DNA of 64,000 nucleotides from Pseudobutyrivibrio sp. (GTDB lineage Bacteria; Bacillota; Clostridia; Lachnospirales; Lachnospiraceae), in the NCBI RefSeq assembly GCF_017471675.1, contig NZ_JAFUSK010000031.1:1-64000 (forward strand). The letters are read 5' to 3'. Numbering within the stretch: position 1 is the first letter of the stretch; each line of letters opens with the position of its first letter. The notes beneath the pieces were generated by a model. The model was not told the origin of the DNA and made no database searches. It saw nothing but the letters and a program-made list of their open reading frames with translations. The position numbers and the translations under genes were made by a program. Shown here piece after piece: positions 1 to 8,676 of the stretch.

Positions 1-16
1 TATATTTACAAGGTAA

Positions 17-253
17 TATTTTTTAATAATTATAAAGATAGTTGCATTATTAAAGGTAGCAATTGCCGTGGACCGTTCTCACACGAAAAAGATAAAAAAC
101 GTTTCTATGCGAGTAAAGGATAGAGATCTTGTAATATCTATTGAAGCAAATAGCTCCCTTGCCTTGGAAAAGGGATTGTTCAAGAAAAATGCAGATTATT
201 TTGAGGATATATTTTCAATAAAACCTGTTCTTAAGGAAAATGGCATACTTTAG
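17..253 (+). CDS. C-terminal fragment of a Ppx/GppA-type exopolyphosphatase
   Basis: The visible reading frame ends 8 nt before ppk1 and encodes an alanine/leucine-rich helix followed by an AVDRSH motif and a short beta-rich end. This is how the C-terminal HD-like domain of Ppx/GppA phosphatases looks (family knowledge: they hydrolyse polyphosphate or pppGpp). Adjacency to polyphosphate kinase supports the call. The frame is open only from position 17, because TAA lies in frame at 14-16, while the similarity seems to start before the GTG at 68. Either the gene is broken or there is a frameshift near the T6 run at 19-24. The window edge prevents a decision. Confidence 0.5.
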   Translation, partial: YFLIIIKIVALLKVAIAVDRSHTKKIKNVSMRVKDRDLVISIEANSSLALEKGLFKKNADYFEDIFSIKPVLKENGIL

Positions 254-261
254 GAGGGAAT

Positions 262-2427
262 ATGAAAAATAAAATAAATCTTTCAGATGCAAAATATTAT
301 GACAATAGAGAGCTTAGCTGGCTTAAGTTTGAGCTTAGAGTTTTAAATGAAGCAATGGTAAAGGAGCTGCCTATACTTGACAGGGTAAAGTTTGTAAGCA
401 TCACATCATCTAACCTGGATGAGTTTTTTATGGTAAGAGTTGCATCTCTAAAGGATATGGAGCATGCAGGCTACACAAAGCCTGATATTGCCGGCATGAC
501 ACCTACTGAGCAGCTTATTGCAATCAACGAAAAGACCAGAGAGCTTGTGGATTTACAGTACAATATTTTTGGCAAACATCTAAATCCTATTCTTAAAGAA
601 AATGGAATTATTATTTATGACAAATACGAGGATTTAAATGAAGAACAGTTAAAATATATTGATTCATTTTTTATGAGTCAGGTATATCCTGTTCTCACTC
701 CTATGGCTTTTGATGCATCAAGACCATTTCCTTTAATTAGAAACAAGTCTCTAAATATTGCCGCCTTAATCGAAAAGAAAAAGGGCAGCACATTAGGAGA
801 TAGAAGCAATGATGATGTGGAATTTGCCACAGTTCAGGTGCCATCTGTTCTTCCCAGATTTGTATCCTTGCCATCTAATGAAAAGCAGCAGGATTGCTTC
901 ATTCTTTTAGAGCAGATAATAGAAAGAAATATGGATAAGCTATTCCTAAACTACAATGTGGTTGCAGCTTCTCCTTATCGTATTATGCGTAATGCTGATT
1001 TTTCTATAGATGAAGAAGGGGCAGAGGATTTGCTCCTTGAAATAGAAAAGCAGATTAAGTCTCGTCAGTGGGGAGAAGTAATCAGATTAGAGGTAGAAGG
1101 AACGATAAATAAAAAGCTTCTTACCATTCTTAAGAAAAACCTTGGTGTAAATGAGATAGACATTTACAAGATTAAGGGTCCTATTGATTTAACCTTCCTT
1201 ATGAAATTATATGGAATTGAGGGCCACGCTAATCTTAAGCAGCCTATATTTAAGCCGCAGGAAAATCCAAGACTTCGTCCAGGAGAAAAGATTTTTGATG
1301 AAATAAAAAAGGGTGATATTTTGTTACATCATCCTTATGAAACCTTTGACCCTGTTGTTGATTTTATTGCGCAAGCTGCATTTGACCCACAGGTGCTTGC
1401 TATTAAGCAGACTTTGTATAGAGTCAGTGGTAATTCACCTATTATTGCAAGTCTTGCTCATGCTGCAGAAAACGGAAAGCAGGTAACTGTACTTGTAGAA
1501 CTTAAGGCCAGATTTGATGAGGAAAACAATATTATCTGGGCAAAGAAGCTTGAAAAGGCAGGTGTGCATGTAATATATGGTCTTGTAGGGTTAAAGACTC
1601 ATTGTAAGATAGCCCTTGTTGTACGCCGTGAAGAGGATGGAATCAGAAGATACGTGCATCTTGGAACTGGAAATTACAATGATTCCACAGCAAAGCTATA
1701 TACAGATTGTGGTATGTTCACCTGTAATGAAACATACGGAGAGGATGCAACAGCTGTATTTAATATGCTATCAGGATATTCAGAGCCAGCCAGCTGGAAC
1801 AAGCTTGTTGTGGCACCGCTTTGGTTAAGGAATACATTTGTAAGCTTAATCAATAGAGAAATCAGCCATGCCAAGGAGGGAAAAGAAGCAATTATTGTAG
1901 CTAAGATGAATTCCCTTTGCGATAAAGAAATTATCGAAAAGCTTTATGAAGCAAGCAATGCTGGTGTTAAGATTAGATTAATTATAAGAGGTATATGCTG
2001 TTTAAAGACGGGTATAGCCGGGGTTAGCGAGAACATTCAGGTTACATCTATTGTTGGAACATACCTTGAGCATGCCAGAATATTTTATTTTTATAACAAT
2101 GGTGCAGAGGATATATATATGGGCTCTGCTGACTGGATGCCACGTAATTTAGACAGACGTGTGGAAATAATTTTCCCTGTGGAAGATGATTTGTTAAAGG
2201 CAAAAGTGAAACATATTCTTGATGTACAGCTTAGCGATACACTAAAAGCCTATGAGATGACAGATGACTCTACTTATGTTAGAATAAAGCCGCCTCGTGG
2301 AAAAAAGCCTGTAGGTGCACAGGATACTTTTTGCAGGGAGGCAAAAAAACATAGTGAGCCAGATATAGATTTCTTTAAAAAGAGGACTTTTGTTCCTATT
2401 CTGGCTAATGAGGTTATTGATGAGTAG
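262..2427 (+). CDS. ppk1: Polyphosphate kinase
   Basis: Reversibly transfers the gamma phosphate of ATP to polyphosphate. The 721-residue length is normal for the family. The N-terminal domain starts with a DNRELSWLKFELRVLNEA block (about residues 14-31). The catalytic core shows KTHCK with the probable phosphorylated histidine at His447, a HLGTGNYND motif after it, and a second active-site histidine in YLEHARIFYF (His604). Shine-Dalgarno GGAGGG lies 7-8 nt before the ATG. It follows the Ppx-like fragment and overlaps the downstream HAD gene by 8 nt, so the three are probably one polyphosphate-related operon. The last 40 residues are charged and not conserved as far as I can tell. Confidence 0.95.
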   Translation: MKNKINLSDAKYYDNRELSWLKFELRVLNEAMVKELPILDRVKFVSITSSNLDEFFMVRVASLKDMEHAGYTKPDIAGMTPTEQLIAINEKTRELVDLQYNIFGKHLNPILKENGIIIYDKYEDLNEEQLKYIDSFFMSQVYPVLTPMAFDASRPFPLIRNKSLNIAALIEKKKGSTLGDRSNDDVEFATVQVPSVLPRFVSLPSNEKQQDCFILLEQIIERNMDKLFLNYNVVAASPYRIMRNADFSIDEEGAEDLLLEIEKQIKSRQWGEVIRLEVEGTINKKLLTILKKNLGVNEIDIYKIKGPIDLTFLMKLYGIEGHANLKQPIFKPQENPRLRPGEKIFDEIKKGDILLHHPYETFDPVVDFIAQAAFDPQVLAIKQTLYRVSGNSPIIASLAHAAENGKQVTVLVELKARFDEENNIIWAKKLEKAGVHVIYGLVGLKTHCKIALVVRREEDGIRRYVHLGTGNYNDSTAKLYTDCGMFTCNETYGEDATAVFNMLSGYSEPASWNKLVVAPLWLRNTFVSLINREISHAKEGKEAIIVAKMNSLCDKEIIEKLYEASNAGVKIRLIIRGICCLKTGIAGVSENIQVTSIVGTYLEHARIFYFYNNGAEDIYMGSADWMPRNLDRRVEIIFPVEDDLLKAKVKHILDVQLSDTLKAYEMTDDSTYVRIKPPRGKKPVGAQDTFCREAKKHSEPDIDFFKKRTFVPILANEVIDE

Positions 2428-3238
2428 GAAATTATTAGCCGTAGATATGGACGGCACACTTTTTAACGATGACAAAACTATTTCAAAGGAGAATCTTGCT
2501 GCAATCAGTGAGCTTTTAGATGCAGGGCATGTATTTGCCTTTAATACTGGCAGACCTAATCATGCCCTTAGAGAAATTCTTTCAGTGTATGATGAATTTA
2601 AAAGAGATGATGTTTATATTCTTGGACATCAGGGTATCATTGGTACCAGATTTGATAGCGATGAAGCTTTGTTTGGTGATTATTTAAATAACGATGATGC
2701 AAGAGAGGTAATTTCAGAGGTATTACTTAAAGGCTTTACTTGTGTCACTTTTGATGCTGAGCATATTTACACATTTAATGATAACTGGTTTATAGAAAGC
2801 TACAAGAAGCTTTCAGGAGAACAGCTAGTTTATTTAGATAGTGTTGATGATCTTAAGGGCAAAAATATCACAAAGCTTATTGCTATAGACTATGATCATC
2901 CGGAAAACCTTCAAGCATTTAAGGATGAACACGAAAAAGTTTATGGTAATCGTTTCGAAAGCTTTTTCTCACACTATGCTTTCCTAGAGTATATTAAAAA
3001 GGGCACTGGAAAAGGCGATGGTGTTAAAAAGCTTGCAAAGCTTAAAGGCATTTCCATGGATGATGTTATAACCGTGGGAGATGAGAGAAATGATATCAGT
3101 ATGATAGAAGCGGCAGGTATTGGTGTAGCTGTGGCTAATGCCAGAGAAGAATTAAAGTCTGTTGCGGATTTTGTCACAGAAAATGACAATAACCATGGAG
3201 CAATAGCAGAAGTAATACATAAATTTGTTATTAAATAA
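2420..3238 (+). CDS. Cof-type HAD-superfamily sugar-phosphate phosphatase
   Basis: A 272-residue HAD hydrolase of the Cof/YidA type. The DxD nucleophile motif is VDMDGTLFN (Asp9 and Asp11 from this start). A C2-type cap fills the middle, and the end carries KGTGKGDGVKKL and the metal-binding GDERND motif. Substrates of this family are small phosphorylated metabolites, and none can be chosen from sequence. An ATG ten codons upstream (2390) is possible but would overlap ppk1 by 38 nt. The ATG at 2420 overlaps the ppk1 stop by 8 nt, which suggests translational coupling, and gives the usual N-terminus for the family. Confidence 0.85.
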   Translation: MSRKLLAVDMDGTLFNDDKTISKENLAAISELLDAGHVFAFNTGRPNHALREILSVYDEFKRDDVYILGHQGIIGTRFDSDEALFGDYLNNDDAREVISEVLLKGFTCVTFDAEHIYTFNDNWFIESYKKLSGEQLVYLDSVDDLKGKNITKLIAIDYDHPENLQAFKDEHEKVYGNRFESFFSHYAFLEYIKKGTGKGDGVKKLAKLKGISMDDVITVGDERNDISMIEAAGIGVAVANAREELKSVADFVTENDNNHGAIAEVIHKFVIK

Positions 3239-3248
3239 CATAAAACTG

Positions 3249-3277
3249 TTGACGTTAGTTTTGTTTTGTGTTAAATT
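3249..3277 (+). promoter_or_regulatory. Sigma-A-type promoter of infC-rpmI-rplT
   Basis: TTGACG at 3249-3254 and TAAATT at 3272-3277 are separated by exactly 17 nt. Transcription would begin about 3284, giving a leader of roughly 140 nt before infC. Confidence 0.6.
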
Positions 3278-3284
3278 ATCACTG

Positions 3285-3425
3285 TTGTGAAAACAAAGTA
3301 GAGTATCCACTCTCACCTTAGCACTTATTAGTGACTCGGGTTTATACTTCACACAAACCTTGTTTGTGATGATTTATGGTGGATATTCTGTATCCACTAT
3401 TTTTTTTATTATTTGGAGGTAGTAC
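3285..3425 (+). promoter_or_regulatory. L20-type ribosomal leader with intrinsic terminator upstream of infC
   Basis: The leader holds a terminator hairpin, GTGGATA (3379-3385) pairing with TATCCAC (3391-3397), followed by an 8-T run. A second TATCCAC at 3304-3310 can pair with the same GTGGATA, giving a mutually exclusive antiterminator-like structure. In Firmicutes the infC-rpmI-rplT operon is controlled by L20 binding to such a leader (L20 leader family). The competing arms are seen directly; control by L20 is inferred from the operon. Confidence 0.75.
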
Positions 3426-3426
3426 C

Positions 3427-3936
3427 ATTAGCGAATTAATGATTAATGAACAGATTCGCGATAAAGAAGTTCGTGTAATCGGTTCAGATGGGGAACAGCT
3501 TGGCATTATGTCAGCAAGAGAGGCACAGAAGCTTGCCGATGATGAAGGTTTAGATTTAGTTAAGATTTCACCTAAGGCAAATCCACCAGTGTGCAAGATT
3601 GTAGATTACGGTAAATACCGCTATGAGCAGGCACGTAGGGAAAAGGAAGCCAAGAAAAAGCAGCATGTTGTTGAGGTAAAGGAAATACGTATGTCTCCAA
3701 ACATTGATGCTAATGATATGAACACAAAGGTAAATGCAGCTAAGAAGTTCATTTCAAAGGGTGACAAGGTTAAGGTTACACTTCGTTTCCGTGGACGTGA
3801 GATGGCTCACATGCAGTCTTCTAAGCATATCTTAGATGATTTTGCTGAAGCCCTTGCAGATGTTGCAGTAGTGGAAAAGGCACCAAAGATTGAAGGCCGT
3901 AGTATGAGCCTGGTGCTTACAGAAAAGAAATCGTAA
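3427..3936 (+). CDS. infC: Translation initiation factor IF-3, starting at ATT
   Basis: IF-3 binds the 30S subunit, keeps subunits apart and proofreads initiator tRNA pairing. The start chosen is ATT at 3427, six nt after a perfect GGAGGT, giving 169 residues that begin [17 protein letters not shown], the usual IF-3 opening. The longer ATG-initiated frame from 3376 would begin inside the leader terminator and is implausible. An AUU start is a known hallmark of infC in Escherichia coli and Bacillus, used for self-repression by initiation fidelity. First gene of infC-rpmI-rplT. Confidence 0.93.
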   Translation: MSELMINEQIRDKEVRVIGSDGEQLGIMSAREAQKLADDEGLDLVKISPKANPPVCKIVDYGKYRYEQARREKEAKKKQHVVEVKEIRMSPNIDANDMNTKVNAAKKFISKGDKVKVTLRFRGREMAHMQSSKHILDDFAEALADVAVVEKAPKIEGRSMSLVLTEKKS

Positions 3937-3953
3937 TACAGGAGGAATTTATC

Positions 3954-4151
3954 ATGCCAAAGATGAAGACAAGAAGAGCAGCTGCAAAGCGCTTTAAGGT
4001 AACAGGAACAGGAAAGCTTAAGAGAAACAAGGCATACAAGAGCCATATCTTAACCAAGAAGACTACAAAGAGAAAGAGAAATCTTCGTCAGTCAGCTATC
4101 GTTGATTCAACAAACGTAAAGAACATGAAGAAAGTACTTCCATACATCTAA
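3954..4151 (+). CDS. rpmI: 50S ribosomal protein L35
   Basis: A 65-residue, very basic protein beginning [20 protein letters not shown], the standard L35 signature. It has its own AGGAGG and lies 17 nt after infC and 45 nt before rplT, the conserved order in bacteria. Part of the L20-controlled operon. Confidence 0.97.
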   Translation: MPKMKTRRAAAKRFKVTGTGKLKRNKAYKSHILTKKTTKRKRNLRQSAIVDSTNVKNMKKVLPYI

Positions 4152-4196
4152 TATGTTGTTAGTACAGTAATTGATTTTGGTTAGGAGGAATTTAAA

Positions 4197-4556
4197 ATGG
4201 CAAGAATTAAAGGCGGATTAAACGCTAGAAAGAAGCACAATAGAACATTAAAGTTAGCAAAGGGTTACAGAGGCGCTAGAAGCAAGCAGTATCGTGTTGC
4301 AAAGCAGTCAGTTATGCGTGCTCTTACATCAGCTTACGCTGGTAGAAAGCAGAGAAAGAGACAGTTCAGACAGCTTTGGATCGCTCGTATCAATGCTGCA
4401 GCTCGTATCAATGGACTTTCATACTCTAAGTTCATGTACGGTCTTAAGCTTGCAGGTGTTGAGATGAACAGAAAGATGCTTGCTGAGATGGCAGTTAACG
4501 ATGCTGAAGGTTTTGCTAAGCTTGTAGAGCTTGCAAAGTCTAAGGTTGCAGCTTAA
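4197..4556 (+). CDS. rplT: 50S ribosomal protein L20
   Basis: A 119-residue basic protein with the L20 features [14 protein letters not shown] at the start and [22 protein letters not shown] in the globular half. L20 is an early assembly protein binding 23S rRNA, and in this operon type it is also the feedback repressor acting on the leader upstream of infC. Last gene of the operon; an intrinsic terminator follows within 20 nt. Confidence 0.97.
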   Translation: MARIKGGLNARKKHNRTLKLAKGYRGARSKQYRVAKQSVMRALTSAYAGRKQRKRQFRQLWIARINAAARINGLSYSKFMYGLKLAGVEMNRKMLAEMAVNDAEGFAKLVELAKSKVAA

Positions 4557-4575
4557 TCTTAACATGATGAAAATG

Positions 4576-4609
4576 CTCTTATCAGATTATGTCTGATAAG
4601 AGTTTTTTT
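4576..4609 (+). terminator. Intrinsic terminator after rplT
   Basis: Perfect 11-bp stem CTCTTATCAGA (4576-4586) / TCTGATAAGAG (4592-4602), 5-nt loop, followed by 7 T. Confidence 0.95.
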
Positions 4610-4749
4610 ATACCCTAATTAATACATAGTTCCAAAAATTTGGGTAATTCTTGATTATTTTTGGCAATTATTTAGTTTAATTCGACTTTTAATATAGGTT
4701 GATATCTGTTAATCTATTTACTGAAAAAGTTTTAAGGAGGAATAAAACT

Positions 4750-5766
4750 ATGGCTATATTAGTTACAGGTGGTGCTGGTTTTATCGGCAGCCATACATGT
4801 GTGGAGCTTCAGCAGGCAGGTTATGATGTAGTTGTATATGATAATCTTAGCAATGCTTCAGAGAAATCTTTAGAGAGAGTAGAAGCTATCACAGGAAAGC
4901 CAGTAAAGTTCTATAAAGGAGATATCCTTGATAGAGATAGATTAAATGAGGTATTTGAGAAGGAACAGCTTGATTCTTGTATCCATTTTGCTGGTCTTAA
5001 GGCAGTTGGTGAGTCAGTTGTTAAGCCTTGGGAATACTACGAGAATAATATTGCAGGTACACTTACACTTGTAGATGTTATGCGTAAGCACAACTGCAAG
5101 AATATCATTTTCTCTTCATCAGCTACAGTATATGGTGACCCAGCTGAGATACCTATTACAGAGAATTGCCCTAAGGGACAGTGCACAAACCCTTATGGTT
5201 GGACAAAGTCTATGCTTGAGCAGATACTTTCTGATATGCAAAAGGCTGACAATGAATGGAACGTAGTTTTACTTCGTTACTTCAACCCAATTGGTGCTCA
5301 TCCATCAGGAACAATGGGAGAGAATCCTAACGGTATTCCAAATAACCTTATGCCTTATATTACACAGGTTGCAGTTGGAAAGCTTCCTGAGCTTGGTGTA
5401 TTTGGTAACGATTATGATACTCAAGATGGTACAGGTGTACGTGATTATATCCACGTTGTAGATCTTGCTAAGGGACATGTAAAGGCTCTTAAGAAGATTG
5501 AGGAGAATGCAGGTCTTAAGATTTACAATCTTGGTACAGGTGTAGGTTATTCTGTACTTGATATTGTAAAGAACTTTGAGGAAGCTAACGGTATTAAGAT
5601 TCCATATTCTATCAAGCCACGTCGTGCTGGCGATATTGCTACATGCTATTCAGATGCTACAAAGGCTAAGGAAGAGCTTGGCTGGGAAGCTGAGTATGGC
5701 ATTAAGGAAATGTGCGCTGACTCATGGAGATGGCAGAAGAACAACCCAAATGGTTACGAAGACTAA
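4750..5766 (+). CDS. galE: UDP-glucose 4-epimerase
   Basis: Interconverts UDP-glucose and UDP-galactose with bound NAD+. An extended short-chain dehydrogenase fold: the NAD-binding [10 protein letters not shown] follows the start, the catalytic Ser lies in [10 protein letters not shown], and the YxxxK pair in [12 protein letters not shown]. Length 338 is typical. The start is the ATG at 4750, seven nt after AAGGAGG; an in-frame ATG at 4699 lacks a ribosome site and adds a non-family tail. Monocistronic between the rplT terminator and a repeat element. I could not fix a promoter in the AT-rich 140 nt upstream. Confidence 0.95.
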   Translation: MAILVTGGAGFIGSHTCVELQQAGYDVVVYDNLSNASEKSLERVEAITGKPVKFYKGDILDRDRLNEVFEKEQLDSCIHFAGLKAVGESVVKPWEYYENNIAGTLTLVDVMRKHNCKNIIFSSSATVYGDPAEIPITENCPKGQCTNPYGWTKSMLEQILSDMQKADNEWNVVLLRYFNPIGAHPSGTMGENPNGIPNNLMPYITQVAVGKLPELGVFGNDYDTQDGTGVRDYIHVVDLAKGHVKALKKIEENAGLKIYNLGTGVGYSVLDIVKNFEEANGIKIPYSIKPRRAGDIATCYSDATKAKEELGWEAEYGIKEMCADSWRWQKNNPNGYED

Positions 5767-5770
5767 AATG

Positions 5771-5818
5771 CCTTCCCCCTAAGTAGGGGGAAGGTGCCCC
5801 TTCGGGGCGGATGAGGGT
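5771..5818. repeat. REP-like palindromic repeat, short copy
   Basis: A 9-bp perfect hairpin (CTTCCCCCT at 5772-5780 with AGGGGGAAG) is followed directly by a second GC-rich hairpin GCCCC-TTC-GGGGC and the tail GGATGAGGG. The second half recurs at about 17531-17559 with different surrounding arms. Much more GC-rich than its neighbours. It has no T-run, so it is not a canonical terminator, though it follows galE directly. Confidence 0.75.
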
Positions 5819-5899
5819 ATGAATAAAAGGCTTTTTGCATCATAAAAAGTGATATTAGTTATCCTGAAAAATTTCTTTTAAAATTTTTCAAAAAACCTG

Positions 5900-5928
5900 T
5901 TGACTTATCCTTCAATCCATAGTAATAT
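5900..5928 (+). promoter_or_regulatory. Promoter of the tRNA-Glu gene
   Basis: TTGACT (5900-5905), 17-nt spacer, TAATAT (5923-5928), about 30 nt before the tRNA 5' end. Confidence 0.8.
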
Positions 5929-5958
5929 AAACAGCGTCGCAAGCGACAGAAACAATTT

Positions 5959-6030
5959 GGTTCCTTGGTCAAGCGGTTAAGACGTCGCCCTCTCACGGCG
6001 AAAACAGCGGTTCGATTCCGCTAGGAACTG
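5959..6030 (+). tRNA. tRNA-Glu (anticodon CTC)
   Basis: 72-nt cloverleaf. Acceptor arm GGTTCCT/AGGAACT (first pair G-U), D-arm GGTCAAGCGGTTAAGAC, anticodon stem TCGCC/GGCGA with the loop CTCTCAC giving anticodon CTC (reads GAG), T-arm AGCGG-TTCGATT-CCGCT, discriminator G. CCA is not encoded. It stands alone with its own promoter and a terminator right behind it. Confidence 0.93.
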
Positions 6031-6037
6031 CGAAAAA

Positions 6038-6065
6038 AGCACTCGAGTTTATCGAGTGCTTTTTT
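6038..6065. terminator. Bidirectional intrinsic terminator
   Basis: AGCACTCGA (6038-6046) pairs with TCGAGTGCT (6052-6060). A-run on the left and T-run on the right, so it can end both the tRNA transcript (+) and the converging tmcAL (-), whose stop is 11 nt away. Confidence 0.92.
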
Positions 6066-6075
6066 ATTGCTTTTG

Positions 6076-7245
6076 TTACAAATTAGTCAAATTAAATTTT
6101 CTTGTATATTCATTGTCTCTAGCTTTCCCTGTTTTTGAAGTTATCACAGCTCTATAAACATCAGCGGCAAAAATATCATGACTATCAATAATTTCTGTTG
6201 GAGCAGTTATCAATGGCGCTTTTCCTTTTTCTTTAATCGCTCCCAGATATTCAGCTCCTTTTTTGCTAAAACCAAGCATTCTAAGATATGAAATATATCC
6301 TTGCGATTTTGAATTCTCAAAATCCTTTTGAGCAATATTCAATAAAATATGACATAGAACCCGGCTGATTCTAGAGTAGGCAATATTCTTTGTCTTTAGC
6401 AAATCACAGAACTGAGAAAAATTAACATAATCTTTTAGGTTGTTTCTAATCCTGTCAGCTAAATCTAAAGTACAGTCTAAATATTTTTCATAATCATTTT
6501 CGCTAAGTAATTTGTAATGGAGTAACTGTGATATATCATCGCAATTAAAATGCGTGTTATTTTCATAAATAGCCTTAGCAATGTCTGGTACAGCACAAAT
6601 CATATCCGTTTCATTTAAATGAGCTCTAATAGCAGAAGCGGAGCTTAAATCACCTGATAATGCTGTTTCGTTATAATCATTTCCCTGACGCTTGATTATG
6701 GCAATATCCATAGGAAGATTGTATTCTTTTATATAACGGCAGTATTCAAGTCCAAGAATGTTATTTGGGCTATTAATTATATCAGCAGGGATATATGCTT
6801 CTAAGGCTTTAGAACGGGCCAGGGCATAGCTTAATCCTGCTCCAAGGGAAATCTTTATATCTTCATCAAGTTTGCCGCTATTTTCTAATTCAACAAGCTT
6901 TGTAGCACAGCCTTTAAATAGATCAACATCATCACATTCTGCGCCAAATAAAACAGTATCAACCACACCAGTTGAAGCTAACAGCTCTACACCTGCTGCT
7001 GCAAATTCTCTTGCAGATGCCGTGGCAAAGATAGTAGGGATTTCAAGAACAATATCTACACCACATTTAAGTGCGGCTTCAGCTCTGGTGTATTTGTCAA
7101 AGCAAGCTAATTCACCTCTTTGAGTGAAATTTCCTGACATGGCAACAACTACAGCGTCGGCTTTAAGTATGTTTTTGGCATAGTCTATCTGAAGCTTATG
7201 GCCATTATGAAAAGGGTTGTATTCGCATACAATTCCAACTACCAA
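6076..7245 (-). CDS. tmcAL: tRNA(Met) cytidine acetate ligase (nucleotidyltransferase fold)
   Basis: TmcAL (formerly YlbM/DUF795) uses acetate and ATP to make N4-acetylcytidine at the wobble base of elongator tRNA-Met. The N-terminus has the nucleotidyltransferase HxxH signature in EYNPFHNGH, then GNFTQRGELA and a long helical C-terminal half. The start is taken as TTG at 7245 (reading leftward), 8 nt after GGAGG, giving VVGIVCEYNPFHNGH directly at the N-terminus as in the family. An ATG 14 codons upstream has no ribosome site. The only clearly real minus-strand gene in the window; 389 residues. Confidence 0.9.
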   Translation of the reverse strand: MVVGIVCEYNPFHNGHKLQIDYAKNILKADAVVVAMSGNFTQRGELACFDKYTRAEAALKCGVDIVLEIPTIFATASAREFAAAGVELLASTGVVDTVLFGAECDDVDLFKGCATKLVELENSGKLDEDIKISLGAGLSYALARSKALEAYIPADIINSPNNILGLEYCRYIKEYNLPMDIAIIKRQGNDYNETALSGDLSSASAIRAHLNETDMICAVPDIAKAIYENNTHFNCDDISQLLHYKLLSENDYEKYLDCTLDLADRIRNNLKDYVNFSQFCDLLKTKNIAYSRISRVLCHILLNIAQKDFENSKSQGYISYLRMLGFSKKGAEYLGAIKEKGKAPLITAPTEIIDSHDIFAADVYRAVITSKTGKARDNEYTRKFNLTNL

Positions 7246-7297
7246 TTTTTGTTCCTCCGAAAAAACTTTTATATGAGTATTATACAATAAATTTATG

Positions 7298-7325
7298 TTG
7301 AGAAGACATTTTTAAGTGTTATAAT
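7298..7325 (+). promoter_or_regulatory. Probable ackA promoter
   Basis: TTGAGA (7298-7303), 16-nt spacer, perfect TATAAT (7320-7325), 64 nt before the ackA start, in the divergent gap between tmcAL and ackA. Confidence 0.7.
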
Positions 7326-7389
7326 ATTAGAGTTGTATTAAATTTATATTAAAGAAAGAAAAATATAGATAAGAAAGGAATATTCTATT

Positions 7390-8586
7390 ATGAAGATTTT
7401 AGTTATTAACTGTGGTAGCTCATCTCTTAAGTATCAGGTTATTGATTCTGATAGTGAGCAGGTACTCTGCAAGGGCCTTTGCGAGAGAATTGGTATCGAT
7501 GGACGTATCGTATATCAGAAGGCTGGTCTCGACAAAGAAACTACAGAGATTCCAATGCCTACACACAAAGAGGCTGTTGCAGCTGTTATTAACGCTATTA
7601 CAAACGACAAGACAGGCGCAATTGCATCATTAGAGGAAATCGATGCAGTAGGACACAGAGTCGTACACGGTGGTGAGAAGTTTGCTGAGTCTGCACTTAT
7701 CACAGATGAGATGATTAAGGTTGTAGAAGAGTGCAATGATCTTGCTCCACTTCATAACCCAGCTAACATCATTGGTATTAATGCTTGCCGTGAGCTTATG
7801 CCTGGTAAGCCACAGGTTGGTGTATTTGATACAGCATTCCATCAGACAATGCCTAAGGAAGCTTATATGTATGCAGTTCCTTACAAGTACTATGAGAAGT
7901 ACGGTGTTCGTCGTTACGGTTTCCACGGAACAAGCCACAGCTATGTTTCTAAGAGAGTATGCGAGTTCGCTAATGCAGATATTAACAATTCAAAGATTAT
8001 CGTTTGCCACATTGGTAACGGAGCTAGCTGCTGTGCAGTACTTAACGGTAAGTCAGTAGATACTTCAATGGGTCTTTCTCCACTTGAGGGTCTTGTAATG
8101 GGTACACGTTCAGGTGATATTGATCCTTCTGCCGTTGAGTATATGGCTAAGAAGGAAGGCCTTGATTTTGCAGGTGTTATGAACGTCCTTAATAAGGAAT
8201 CAGGTGCACTTGGCGTTTCTGGTCTTTCATCTGATTTCCGTGACCTTCTTGCAGCTTCTGCTGAGGGTAATGAGAGAGCTAAGCTTGCTATGGATATGAT
8301 TGCATACCGTATTGCTAAGTATGTTGGTGCATACGCAGCTGCTATGAACGGTGTTGACATGATTTGCTTTACAGCAGGACTTGGAGAGAACAATGCAGGT
8401 CTTCGTCAGGCTGTATGCGATCACCTTGGATTTATGGGTGTTGAGCTTGATAGCACACGTAACGAAGGACCAAGCGAGGATAAGCTTATTTCTGCTGATT
8501 CTTCAAAGGTTAAGGTATTCGTTATCCCTACAAACGAAGAGGTAATGATTGCTAGAGATACAGCTGCAATCGTTTCTGGAAAATAA
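7390..8586 (+). CDS. ackA: Acetate kinase
   Basis: Makes ATP from acetyl phosphate and ADP, the last step of acetate fermentation. Signature blocks seen in order: NCGSSSLKYQ, GHRVVHGGE, RRYGFHGTSHSYVS, CHIGNGASCCAV, and the adenine-binding FTAGLGENN. Length 398 is normal. The usual partner pta is not adjacent in this window. Codon use is strongly biased (highly expressed gene). It has its own promoter; the next gene has another. Confidence 0.97.
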   Translation: MKILVINCGSSSLKYQVIDSDSEQVLCKGLCERIGIDGRIVYQKAGLDKETTEIPMPTHKEAVAAVINAITNDKTGAIASLEEIDAVGHRVVHGGEKFAESALITDEMIKVVEECNDLAPLHNPANIIGINACRELMPGKPQVGVFDTAFHQTMPKEAYMYAVPYKYYEKYGVRRYGFHGTSHSYVSKRVCEFANADINNSKIIVCHIGNGASCCAVLNGKSVDTSMGLSPLEGLVMGTRSGDIDPSAVEYMAKKEGLDFAGVMNVLNKESGALGVSGLSSDFRDLLAASAEGNERAKLAMDMIAYRIAKYVGAYAAAMNGVDMICFTAGLGENNAGLRQAVCDHLGFMGVELDSTRNEGPSEDKLISADSSKVKVFVIPTNEEVMIARDTAAIVSGK

Positions 8587-8621
8587 ATCACATTAATTGT
8601 GTGTAAATTTTGAAAAAAGGT

Positions 8622-8650
8622 TTGACAACGAATATAAAGCTTAGTATAAT
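8622..8650 (+). promoter_or_regulatory. Promoter of the yceD-rpmF operon
   Basis: TTGACA (8622-8627), 17-nt spacer, TATAAT (8645-8650): full consensus in both boxes, 26 nt before the start codon. Confidence 0.9.
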
Positions 8651-8676
8651 TGACCAAGTGTGGATAGGAGATATTT

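Noticed and set aside
3376-3426. ATG at 3376 as the start of infC
   Set aside because: It lies within the terminator hairpin of the leader and adds 17 hydrophobic residues that no IF-3 has; ATT at 3427 has a perfect ribosome site and the family N-terminus.
7941-8393. Long minus-strand frame inside ackA (150 codons) and similar antisense frames in other genes
   Set aside because: They are mirror frames of strongly codon-biased genes, lack ribosome sites and show no recognisable domain.
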